Shown in pieces: positions 15,240-21,802 of a stretch of 24,129 nucleotides of DNA. The position numbers and the translations under genes were made by a program. This stretch comes from DATEHQ01 sp035279525. Its GTDB lineage: Bacteria > Chloroflexota > Dormibacteria > Dormibacterales > Dormibacteraceae. The notes under the pieces were generated by a model, which was not told the origin of the DNA, did not search any database, and saw nothing but the letters and a program-made list of their open reading frames with translations. The stretch spans positions 1 through 24,129 of the forward strand of contig DATEHQ010000137.1 in the NCBI GenBank assembly GCA_035279525.1, written 5' to 3'. Position 1 is the stretch's first letter; every line of letters begins with the position of its first letter.

Positions 15240-18092
15240 TCAGCTGCAGCCGGTGGTTGCTCCGCAGTTGAGGCACTTGTAGCAGGAGCCTGAACGCACT
15301 GTGATCGCGCCGCAGTCCGGGCAAGCCGGCGCGTCGGTGTTCACGAAAGCGATCCGCTGCACGGTGATGCCGTTTCCATTGGTCGCCGGCGCCGCGACCA
15401 CCTTCAACTCCGTGGCGGCGGGTGTCGACTTGCCCTCCGCGGCGGGAGAGGAGGATGGTTCGGGAACAGGCGCCGGCGCAGGCGCGTCCCTGCGAATGAC
15501 GCCGGCCTCGTCCTGGTCCTCGACCGGCAGGAAGTGGCTCGCCATCCAGCGGAAGATGTAGTCGACGATGGACTTCGCGATCGGGATCTCAGGATTCTTG
15601 GTGAACCCGGACGGCTCGAAGCGCATGTGGCTGAACTTGTCGACCATGAACTTCAGCGGCACGCCGAACTGCAGCGCGTAGGAGGTCTGCGTCGCGAAGG
15701 CGTCCATCAAGCCCGAGATGGTCGATCCCTCTTTCGCCATGGTCACGAACAGCTCGCCCGGCGTTCCATCGTCAAACTTGCCGACCGTCAGGTAGCCCTC
15801 GTGGCCCTGGATGTCGAACTTGTGCGTGACCGCCTTGCGCTCGTCGGGCAGCTTGCGCCGCACCGCGCGGTATTCGACGTCGGCGGGCAACGCCGCCTTC
15901 TTCTCTTTGTCCAGCGACGTGGAGAGCGGTTGTGAGCGCTTGCACCCATCGCGATAGATCGCGATGCACTTGAGTCCGAGCTTCCACGATTCGACGTAGG
16001 TCTGCTGGATGTCCTCCACCGTGGCGTCGGTCGGCAGGTTCACCGTCTTCGACATCGAACCCGAGATGAAGGGCTGGACCGCGGCCATCATCCGCACGTG
16101 GCCCATGGGTGCGATCGAGCGGCTGCCCTTGACCGGCTTGAAAGCGCAGTCGAAGACCTTGAGGTGCTCGTCGAGGAGGTGCGGGGCGCCCTCGATGGTG
16201 TCGTTGTCGTCGATGTATTCGACGATCTCCTTCACCTTCACCTCGTCGTAGCCGAGCTTGCGCAGCGCGGCCGGGACGGTGGTGTTGACGATCTTCAGCA
16301 AGCCGCCGCCGACCAGCTTCTTGTATTTGACCAGCGCCAGGTCGGGCTCGATGCCGGTGGTGTCGCAGTCCATCATCAGGCCGATGGTTCCGGTGGGAGC
16401 CAGCACGGTCGCCTGCGCGTTGCGGTAGCCATGCGCGCGGCCGAGCTTGACCGCCTCGTCCCACGTCTCCCGCGCGGCATCGACGACCTCAGCCGAATCC
16501 ACCGACGTCGAGAGCTGGTGCGCCGCCTGACGGTGCTTCTCCATCACTCGCAGCATCGGCTCGCGGTTCTTCGGGTACTCGGTGAACGGACCCTTGACCT
16601 GCGCCATCCGCGCCGACTGCGAGAACGCGCGGCCGGTCATGATCGCAGTGATCGCGCCGGCGAAGCGCCGGCCTTCGTCCGAGTCGTACGCCAGCCCCAT
16701 CGACATGAGCAGGGCGCCCAGGTTGGCGTAGCCGAGACCCAGCGGGCGGAGCGCCTCCGAGTTCTTGCCGATGGCCGGCGTGGGATAGGAGGCGTTCGAG
16801 ACGATGATCTCCTGGCCGGTGAAGCACACGTCGACTGCGCGCCTGAAGCGGTCGACGTCGACCTTCCCGTCGTCCGTCTGGAACTTCATGAGGTTGAGCG
16901 AGAGCAGGTTGCAGGCGGTGTCGTCGAGGAAGACGAACTCCGAGCACGGGTTGGTGGCGTTGATCCGACCGGTGTTCGGCACGACGTTCCAGTCCTGGAT
17001 CGTCGAGTCGAACTGCAGGCCGGGGTCACCGCAAACCCACGCCGCCTCAGCGATGTCCTTCCACATGTCGCGCGCTTTGTAGGTGTCGACCACGCGGCCG
17101 CCGACGATCGCCTTCGTCTCCCACTTCTTGTTGTCGACGACCGCCTGCATGAACTCGTCGCTCACGCGGACCGAATGGTTGGCGTTCTGGAACTGCACCG
17201 AGTCGTAGGCGCCACCCGGCACGTTGAAACCGGCGTTGTAGCCCGCGTCGATCAGCGCCCAGGCCTTCTTCTCTTCGTCCGCCTTGCAGCGGATGAAATC
17301 CATGATGTCGGGGTGGTCGGCGTTGAGGATGACCATCTTGGCCGCGCGCCGCGTCGTGCCGCCGGACTTGATCGAGCCGGCGAACGAGTCGTAGCCCTTC
17401 ATGAAGGACACGGGGCCTGACGCGGTGCCACCGCCGGACAGCTGCTCCTTCGACGAGCGCAGGACGGAGAGGTTGGTCCCCGTGCCGCTGCCGAACTTGA
17501 ACAGCATGCCCTCGGTCTTGGCCAGGTCGAGGATCGACTCCATCGAGTCCGTGACCGAGTTGATGAAGCACGCCGACCCCTGCTGGGACCGTCCGGGGAC
17601 GCCCAGGTTGAACCAGACCGGGCTGTTGAAGGACGCGTGCTGGGTGACGAGCAGGAAGCGGAGCTCCTCGGCCCAGTTCTCGAGGTCCTCCTCGGTTGCG
17701 AAGTAGCCGCCCTCGCGCCCCCACCGAGCGAGCGTGTCCACGACCCTGTCGATGATCTGGCGGACGCTCGTCTCGCGCTCGGGGCTGCCAGGGCTGCCGC
17801 GGAAGTACTTCTGCGCGACCACGTTGATGGCCAGCTGGGACCACGACCGAGGAACCTCGACGTCCTTCTGCTCGAAGATCAGCTGGCCCTTCTCGCCCGT
17901 GATCGCGGCCGTGCGGCGCTCCCACTCGACGAGGTCGTAGGCGTGGCTGCCGGGAGGCGTGAAGTAGCGGCCGAAGCGCAGGCCCGGAGCCCTGTCCGCG
18001 GCTGCGCCCTGCCCGCGCCCGGAGGCCCTGGAGTGAGCCCCGTTTCCGTTCCTGCCGCGGGCCCCGCTGACGTCGGCGAGATTCTTGGCCAT
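15240..18092 (-). CDS. nrdJ: vitamin B12-dependent ribonucleoside-diphosphate reductase (class II)
   Basis: A 950-residue class II ribonucleotide reductase. It makes deoxyribonucleotides using adenosylcobalamin as radical source and works with or without oxygen. After a low-complexity start of about 35 residues comes the RNR fold. It has SQQGSACFINSV with active-site Cys175, the FKFGSGTGTNLS loop near 199-209, and NPCSE at 381-385 with Cys383 and Glu385 for radical transfer. The end carries the TSCPD-type domain (GELFVTMAKEGSTISGLMDA) and a zinc ribbon with CPDC, CYKC and NCG cysteines, typical of the ~950-residue NrdJ group. AAAGGAGG lies 10 nt before the ATG. A consensus promoter and a 150-nt leader precede it, and a strong terminator follows. 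Confidence 0.96.
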   Translation of the reverse strand: MAKNLADVSGARGRNGNGAHSRASGRGQGAAADRAPGLRFGRYFTPPGSHAYDLVEWERRTAAITGEKGQLIFEQKDVEVPRSWSQLAINVVAQKYFRGSPGSPERETSVRQIIDRVVDTLARWGREGGYFATEEDLENWAEELRFLLVTQHASFNSPVWFNLGVPGRSQQGSACFINSVTDSMESILDLAKTEGMLFKFGSGTGTNLSVLRSSKEQLSGGGTASGPVSFMKGYDSFAGSIKSGGTTRRAAKMVILNADHPDIMDFIRCKADEEKKAWALIDAGYNAGFNVPGGAYDSVQFQNANHSVRVSDEFMQAVVDNKKWETKAIVGGRVVDTYKARDMWKDIAEAAWVCGDPGLQFDSTIQDWNVVPNTGRINATNPCSEFVFLDDTACNLLSLNLMKFQTDDGKVDVDRFRRAVDVCFTGQEIIVSNASYPTPAIGKNSEALRPLGLGYANLGALLMSMGLAYDSDEGRRFAGAITAIMTGRAFSQSARMAQVKGPFTEYPKNREPMLRVMEKHRQAAHQLSTSVDSAEVVDAARETWDEAVKLGRAHGYRNAQATVLAPTGTIGLMMDCDTTGIEPDLALVKYKKLVGGGLLKIVNTTVPAALRKLGYDEVKVKEIVEYIDDNDTIEGAPHLLDEHLKVFDCAFKPVKGSRSIAPMGHVRMMAAVQPFISGSMSKTVNLPTDATVEDIQQTYVESWKLGLKCIAIYRDGCKRSQPLSTSLDKEKKAALPADVEYRAVRRKLPDERKAVTHKFDIQGHEGYLTVGKFDDGTPGELFVTMAKEGSTISGLMDAFATQTSYALQFGVPLKFMVDKFSHMRFEPSGFTKNPEIPIAKSIVDYIFRWMASHFLPVEDQDEAGVIRRDAPAPAPVPEPSSSPAAEGKSTPAATELKVVAAPATNGNGITVQRIAFVNTDAPACPDCGAITVRSGSCYKCLNCGATTGCS

Positions 18093-18241
18093 CTAGAGAA
18101 CGCCTCCTTTAATCATCCCCGGTCAGGGTGGATCTGAATCGGGTTGCTGGGACGTATTGCTGGGTCGTCGAGGTACTTCGTTTGGGGATGCAAGAGGCCC
18201 CAGAGCATGCCCGCCACTTATGCCCCAGGGCCTCGATGTAA
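18093..18241 (-). promoter_or_regulatory. structured 5' leader of nrdJ
   Basis: From the predicted transcript start near 18242 to the ATG there are about 150 nt without a gene. A hairpin spans 18194-18234: an outer 7-bp stem GAGGCCC/GGGCCTC, a TG/TG internal loop and an inner 6-bp stem with one wobble pair. Further on, minus-strand CATCCCC (18190-18184) can pair with GGGGATG (18120-18114), ending 3 nt from the ribosome binding site. CCCAGCAA occurs twice between them. I see no B12-box, so I do not call a cobalamin riboswitch. Confidence 0.5.
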
Positions 18242-18243
18242 CG

Positions 18244-18259
18244 GGTCGAATATACGACC
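18244..18259 (-). promoter_or_regulatory. inverted repeat around the nrdJ -10 box
   Basis: GGTCG-AATATA-CGACC is a perfect 5+5 inverted repeat whose centre is the -10 hexamer itself, a classic place for a repressor. The owner is unknown. Confidence 0.4.
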
Positions 18260-18277
18260 GGCTTTTGGGCTTGTCAA
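18249..18277 (-). promoter_or_regulatory. consensus sigma-70 type promoter of nrdJ
   Basis: On the minus strand TTGACA (18277-18272), exactly 17 nt, then TATATT (18254-18249). This is by far the best promoter match in the window. Start of transcription is expected near 18242. Confidence 0.8.
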
Positions 18278-18284
18278 GGCCCAA

Positions 18285-18332
18285 ACACAACATCTTTGGG
18301 CCAAAGATGCCTTTACCCCCAACATGTTGGTG
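18285..18332. promoter_or_regulatory. tandem operator-like palindromes upstream of nrdJ (possible NrdR boxes)
   Basis: Two sites share the core CAACAT. The first, ACACAACATCTTTGGG (18285-18300), matches the NrdR-box pattern ACACWATATMTWGTGT at 12 of 16 positions. The second, CCCCAACATGTTGGTG (18317-18332), holds a perfect 12-bp palindrome. Their centres are 32 bp apart, about three helical turns, as known for paired NrdR boxes. An overlapping perfect palindrome, CATCTTTGG-G-CCAAAGATG (18291-18309), allows another reading. NrdR represses RNR genes in many bacteria. Confidence 0.45.
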
Positions 18333-18409
18333 GATTACCTGTGGATATCCCTGCGGACGGGTTGGGCACAGGCTGGGCAAAGATCGGGGGAAACTGGGCA
18401 AAACCGGGC

Positions 18410-19414
18410 CTAGTGAACTGAGTCGACGAGGGCCAGGCCGACCTGCTCTGTGGATATCTCCTCGGCGCCGTTCTCGGTCACCTGCACGCTCTGCGCCGAG
18501 GCCCGGATCCTCGCCGAAACCTGCTTGCCCTCGCCATAGGCGTTCTGGAGCATGGTCACGGCACGCTGGAGCTTGTGCTCGAGGATGCCCTCCAGGGTGT
18601 CGAGGTGGCGCTCGACGTCGATGAGGGCCGACTGGAGCTTTTCCATGTCGACCGTGCGGGCGAACTGAAGGTGGAGCTGGTACAGCGTGAGGAGGTAGGG
18701 CAGGGCCATGGCGTAGCCCACGACCATCACGTGTCGCTTGTGGGCGCCGACGATCGCGCCCCGGCAAACGTCGTAGGCGGCGTCGGGGATCACGGCCAGC
18801 GCGAAAGGTGAGGTGGTGGCCGGGTCGATGTACTGGCTCACCTCGCGCACTCGCCTTTCGACCTCTCGCTCGACCTGTGCGGTGAGCTGGGCGCGCCTCG
18901 TGGCGTCCAGGCCGCCGTCGGCGAGCTGCTCGAGGGCGACGCTCGAGACCCACTTCGAGTCCATCGGCAGGAGCTTGCCCCCAGGCAGCCTCAAGGCCAG
19001 CTCGACGACTTTGCCGCCGACCCAGACGTTGCGCTGGAGCATCTCCGGCGGGAGGTGACGCAGAGCCTCCTCGAGGATGTTCTCTCCTGCCGCTCCGCGG
19101 GTCGAGCTGCCCGCGATCACGTGCTCCAGGCGCCTGAGGCTGGCCCGCGCCTCCTCCTCGACGGGTTGACGCGCGCTGAGGGCCGAGCGCAGGCCTTCGA
19201 CCACGGACTGGGTTTGCGAGAGCCGCTCCCGGAGCTCGGCGGCCTGGTTCAGCTGCGTGGCGCCGCCCGACTCGAGGCGGGTCTTCAACTCCGCGACATC
19301 GCGCGCCTGCCCGTCGGCGCGCCTCACCAGGCCCAGGACGAGGGCCGCGACACCCGCCATGCCGGCCACGAGGCATACCAGGAGCAGCGCGAACAACAGT
19401 TCGAGCACCGACAT
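18410..19414 (-). CDS. rmuC: DNA recombination protein RmuC
   Basis: A 334-residue RmuC-family protein. It has an N-terminal membrane helix (SVLELLFALLLVCLVAGM onward, about 2-30), a coiled-coil region at about 35-95 and the RmuC nuclease-like core from about 100. Core landmarks are GAAGENILEEALRHLP, then LPMDSKWV with the Asp-x-Lys of the PD-(D/E)xK-type fold, and YIDPATTSPFALAVIPDAAYDVC. RmuC limits DNA inversions and rearrangements in E. coli, where the protein is longer. The frame opens at 19462, but that start would overlap the divergent deaminase gene. The ATG at 19414 lies exactly 7 nt after a TACAAT -10 box and starts directly with the membrane helix. The ATG at 19423 is an alternative. 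Confidence 0.88.
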   Translation of the reverse strand: MSVLELLFALLLVCLVAGMAGVAALVLGLVRRADGQARDVAELKTRLESGGATQLNQAAELRERLSQTQSVVEGLRSALSARQPVEEEARASLRRLEHVIAGSSTRGAAGENILEEALRHLPPEMLQRNVWVGGKVVELALRLPGGKLLPMDSKWVSSVALEQLADGGLDATRRAQLTAQVEREVERRVREVSQYIDPATTSPFALAVIPDAAYDVCRGAIVGAHKRHVMVVGYAMALPYLLTLYQLHLQFARTVDMEKLQSALIDVERHLDTLEGILEHKLQRAVTMLQNAYGEGKQVSARIRASAQSVQVTENGAEEISTEQVGLALVDSVH

Positions 19415-19421
19415 CTTGCGC

Positions 19422-19450
19422 ATTGTAGCCCCGAATCGGGGTACAAACAA
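19422..19450 (-). promoter_or_regulatory. promoter of rmuC, leaderless, with palindrome in the spacer
   Basis: On the minus strand TTGTTT (19450-19445), a 17-nt spacer, then TACAAT (19427-19422), 7 nt before the ATG at 19414. The spacer holds a perfect inverted repeat, CCCCGA-A-TCGGGG (19429-19441), a possible operator that would also sit upstream of the divergent deaminase gene. Confidence 0.6.
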
Positions 19451-19454
19451 GGGG
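19451..19454 (+). promoter_or_regulatory. ribosome binding site of the deaminase gene
   Basis: AAGGGG (ending 19454) lies 6 nt before the ATG at 19461. It supports this start over the longer open frame from 19257, which would cover the rmuC start. Confidence 0.55.
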
Positions 19455-19460
19455 ATTAAC

Positions 19461-19934
19461 ATGGCTGAGATGGCCGAGGTCCAGGCGCTGTCAGGGCCCG
19501 AGCAGGCGCCCGATCGGATCCCCCTCGAGGAGGTCTACATGCGCATGGCGGAGGAGCTGGCCAAGCGCTCGACCTGCGCCCGGCTGCAGGTCGGCACCGT
19601 GATCGCGACCGCCGACCTGACGCAGGTGCTGGGCATCGGCTACAACGGCAACGCCCGCGGCCTGCCCAACCGGTGCGATTCGAGCACCCCGGGGGCCTGC
19701 GGCTGCCTCCACAGCGAGCAGAACGCCCTCATCAAGGCGGGCGCGCAGCTCCCGGGGAAGATCATGTTCGTGAGCGCGTCGCCTTGCGTGATGTGTGCAA
19801 AGATGGCGATCAACGCCAACGTGGGACGGGTCTATTACCGAGAGGCGTACCGCGACCCGGCGGGGCTCGACACGCTGCGGCAGGGCGGGGTGGAGGTCGT
19901 CCACTACAACCGCTGGCGCGACCTCTGGCGCTAG
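19461..19934 (+). CDS. dCMP/cytidine deaminase family protein (ComEB-like)
   Basis: A 157-residue zinc-dependent deaminase of the dCMP deaminase/ComEB group. In this family dCMP is deaminated to dUMP, feeding thymidylate synthesis. The zinc site is clear: CLHSEQNAL with His84 and catalytic Glu86, then SASPCVMCAKM with Cys109 and Cys112. TCARLQVGTVIATAD at about 38-52 and GIGYNGNARGLPNRCD at 58-73 are standard for the group, and the Cys72/80/82 cluster may hold a second structural zinc. Some relatives act on other substrates, so dCMP is the likely but not proven substrate. It is divergent from rmuC (46 nt between starts), and the palindromic array begins right after its stop. Confidence 0.9.
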   Translation: MAEMAEVQALSGPEQAPDRIPLEEVYMRMAEELAKRSTCARLQVGTVIATADLTQVLGIGYNGNARGLPNRCDSSTPGACGCLHSEQNALIKAGAQLPGKIMFVSASPCVMCAKMAINANVGRVYYREAYRDPAGLDTLRQGGVEVVHYNRWRDLWR

Positions 19935-19940
19935 GCCTGT

Positions 19941-20291
19941 ACCTCGGCGGGGGTGTCCGACCGGAGTAGCCGGGGCCTGGCCGGTTAGTCCGGCCTCTCC
20001 GAGCGGGGTAGGCGGCGCCAGGGCGGTTAGTCCGGCCTAACCGGCTCGCCACGCCCCGCTGACCCCGGATAGTCCGGCCTATCCGACAGGCCGGCGGCGC
20101 CACGGCGGTTAGTCCGGCCTCTCCGAGCGGGGTGAGCGGCGCCAGGCCGGTTAGTCCGGCCTAACTGGCTCGCCACGCCCCGCTGACCCCGGATAGTCCG
20201 GCATATCCGAGCAGGCCGGCGCCGCCTGGGCGGTTAGTCCGGCATATCCGAGCGGGGTGGGCGGCGCCAGGCCGGTTAGTCCGGCCAATCC
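19941..20291. repeat. tandem array of 18-bp palindromes at 42-bp period
   Basis: Eight clear units start at 19983, 20025, 20067, 20107, 20149, 20191, 20232 and 20274; a decayed one is at 19941. The pattern is GGNTAGTCCGGCCNNNCC with C before and G after. Starts are 42, 42, 40, 42, 42, 41 and 42 bp apart. Linkers of 22-24 bp fall into three classes in the order A-B-C-A-B-C-A. The two B linkers (20043-20066 and 20167-20190) are identical. This gives a higher-order repeat of 124-125 bp. The array fills the gap between the convergent deaminase and Nudix genes and reaches almost to the Nudix stop. The 40- and 41-bp steps break any reading frame, so it is not coding. Confidence 0.92.
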
Positions 20292-20309
20292 GAGCGGAGG
20301 ACGGCACCG

Positions 20310-21014
20310 CTAGTCGCGGACGATCTCCCAACCCCGCTCGGTCTGCACCACTCGCGGTTCCACGATTGGAACCTCTCGCATCCGCCGCGCCCGCGCGAAG
20401 ACTCTGGCGGCGTCGTCCAGCGCGATCGACTCCAGCACCGTACGGGTCGCGTAGACGAGGGTGATCGCGGGACTCGCGAGCGCGTGCTCGGGTGAGCTCC
20501 ACAACCAGTCGGTCACCTCACCCTCCTGGGGCCTCACCGCCTGACCGGCAGGCACCCGCGCCAGGAAGAACCGCGTGTCGAACCGCCGGCGCAGCTGGGC
20601 CGGGGTCACCCATCGCGCGAGAAGCACGAGCCGATCGAAGGCCGGCGCCAGCCCGAGCTGGTCGAGCGCCTCGCCGAACGATGCACCGGCCGCGACCGCG
20701 GCGCGAACGCGTTCGCAGTCAGGCTCGCGCGCCAGGCGCCGTTGGCGGCGTGCCAGCAGGATCCCCGCCTCTTCGAACAGCTCGCGGACGGCGGCGCCGC
20801 GGATCTCGTCGTCCCACCGCCTGTCGTCCTCGTGCACCGTCCCGCCCGGGAACACGTAGGCGCCGGGGGCAAAGTCCGCGCCACCCGGGCGGTGCACGAG
20901 CAGGAGCTCCCACGGCCGCCGCCCCCGCACGAGCACCACCGTGGCGGAGGGTCGCGGTGTCACAGGCGATGCCGCCAGGCTGAGGTGGGTCGCGACCTCG
21001 GGTGGCAGAGCCAT
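20310..21014 (-). CDS. Nudix hydrolase, NUDT19-like
   Basis: A 234-residue Nudix-fold pyrophosphohydrolase. The Nudix box is split by an insertion: GGTVHEDD at 57-64, then AAVRELFEEAGI at 74-85, with the Mg-binding REXXEEXG core (Arg77, Glu78, Glu81, Glu82, Gly84). Such an insertion, followed by an acidic/basic region and WVTPAQLRRRFDTRFFLA, is typical of the NUDT19/NUDT7-like branch. Known members of that branch hydrolyse CoA derivatives. TEVxxW-like EVTDWLWSSPEHAL is the usual substrate-side segment. The substrate is not fixed. The ATG at 21014 has TAGGGT 6 nt upstream on the same strand and no ribosome binding site. Its 3' end abuts the palindromic array. Confidence 0.88.
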   Translation of the reverse strand: MALPPEVATHLSLAASPVTPRPSATVVLVRGRRPWELLLVHRPGGADFAPGAYVFPGGTVHEDDRRWDDEIRGAAVRELFEEAGILLARRQRRLAREPDCERVRAAVAAGASFGEALDQLGLAPAFDRLVLLARWVTPAQLRRRFDTRFFLARVPAGQAVRPQEGEVTDWLWSSPEHALASPAITLVYATRTVLESIALDDAARVFARARRMREVPIVEPRVVQTERGWEIVRD

Positions 21015-21020
21015 CCCACG

Positions 21021-21026
21021 ACCCTA
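21021..21026 (-). promoter_or_regulatory. -10 box TAGGGT for the Nudix gene, leaderless
   Basis: On the minus strand TAGGGT lies 6 nt before the ATG at 21014. It is 1 bp from the oppositely directed TAGCAT of the SDR gene. Confidence 0.4.
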
Positions 21027-21027
21027 C

Positions 21028-21033
21028 TAGCAT
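21028..21033 (+). promoter_or_regulatory. -10-like TAGCAT for the SDR-hydrolase operon
   Basis: TAGCAT ends 9 nt before the ATG at 21043. No Shine-Dalgarno sequence is present, and a -35 would fall inside the Nudix gene. Confidence 0.4.
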
Positions 21034-21042
21034 TCGAACTCC

Positions 21043-21798
21043 ATGGATTTCGGCATCGCCGGCAAGGTCGCCCTCGTCACCGGAGGAACCAGGGGCATCG
21101 GCCACGGCATCGCGCGGGCGCTGGCGGCCGAGGGCGCGCGGGTATCCGTCGTCGCGCGCACGCAGGCTGACGTGGACGCCACAGCCAGGGCGCTGCACGG
21201 CGTGGGCGTGGCCGCCGACCTGCTCACGGCCGAGGGATGCGCCACAGCCGTGCGGGAGACCGAGGCGGGTCTTGGTCCGATCGAGATCCTCGTCAACAAC
21301 CTGGGCGCGCGCGCCGGTTCCAGCTGGTGCGACACCGGCCCCGCCGACCTCGAGGCCGCCTTCGCGGGCAACGTCGTCGTCAGCCTCCGCATGACACAGC
21401 TCGTCCTGCCCGGGATGCGGCAGCGGGGATGGGGCCGCGTGGTGGTGATCTCATCGGTTTGGGGCCGCGAAGCCGGCGGAGCGCCCGCCTACAACGCCGC
21501 CAAGGCCGCGGAAAACAGCATGGTCACCTCGCTCGCGCGCGAGGTCGCCGAGAGCGGTGTCACCGTCAACGCGGTCGCGCCCGGGTCGATCCTTTGGGAG
21601 GGTGGCGGCTGGGATCGGCGGCGGCGCCAGGATCCGGACGGCATCGCCGAGTTCGTTCGCCACGACATGCCGCTCGGACGGTTCGGCACGGTCGACGAAG
21701 TGGCGGCCGTCGTGGCGTTCGTCTGCTCGCAAGAGGCGTCCCTCGTCAACGGAGCGATCCTCGCGGTCGACGGCGGGCAGTCGAGGTCCAATCTCTGA
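21043..21798 (+). CDS. short-chain dehydrogenase/reductase (FabG-like SDR)
   Basis: A 251-residue classical SDR, an NAD(P)-dependent alcohol/ketone oxidoreductase. The cofactor loop TGGTRGIG is at 13-20, NNLGA at 85-89 (the usual NNAG with Leu for Ala), the catalytic Ser at 137/138, and Tyr150-x-x-x-Lys154 in AYNAAKAA. The C-terminal part has VNAVAPGSI and the usual VNGAILAVDGG end. VVART after the second strand, with Arg39, suggests NADP(H) preference. The substrate is unknown. It is followed after 4 nt by the serine-hydrolase lipoprotein gene, so they are likely co-transcribed. Confidence 0.92.
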   Translation: MDFGIAGKVALVTGGTRGIGHGIARALAAEGARVSVVARTQADVDATARALHGVGVAADLLTAEGCATAVRETEAGLGPIEILVNNLGARAGSSWCDTGPADLEAAFAGNVVVSLRMTQLVLPGMRQRGWGRVVVISSVWGREAGGAPAYNAAKAAENSMVTSLAREVAESGVTVNAVAPGSILWEGGGWDRRRRQDPDGIAEFVRHDMPLGRFGTVDEVAAVVAFVCSQEASLVNGAILAVDGGQSRSNL

Positions 21799-21802
21799 CG
21801 AG

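Noticed and set aside
16098..17420. 440-residue plus-strand ORF inside nrdJ
   Set aside because: Antisense shadow of a conserved gene in GC-rich DNA; Arg/Val/Asp-biased translation without motifs.
18093..18241. Cobalamin riboswitch before nrdJ
   Set aside because: No B12-box (GCCACTG) in the right strand and position; the only similar string is on the opposite strand.
18340..18457. Two TGTGGATAT sites as DnaA boxes and an origin
   Set aside because: Only two imperfect sites 109 bp apart, one inside rmuC; no dnaA or dnaN and no AT-rich region.
18123..19376. 417-residue minus-strand ORF over rmuC
   Set aside because: Shadow frame: Arg/Pro/Gly-rich translation with no family features, covering rmuC and the nrdJ promoter.
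19941..20291. CRISPR array
   Set aside because: Regular spacing looks similar, but the repeats are only 18 bp, the linkers recur as three classes instead of being unique, two linkers are identical, and no cas gene is nearby.
19810..20502. Repeat proteins encoded through the array (RTNRPG-type repeats on the minus strand)
   Set aside because: 42 bp keeps a frame, but the 40- and 41-bp steps break it. The ORFs overlap the deaminase and Nudix genes and have no start signals.
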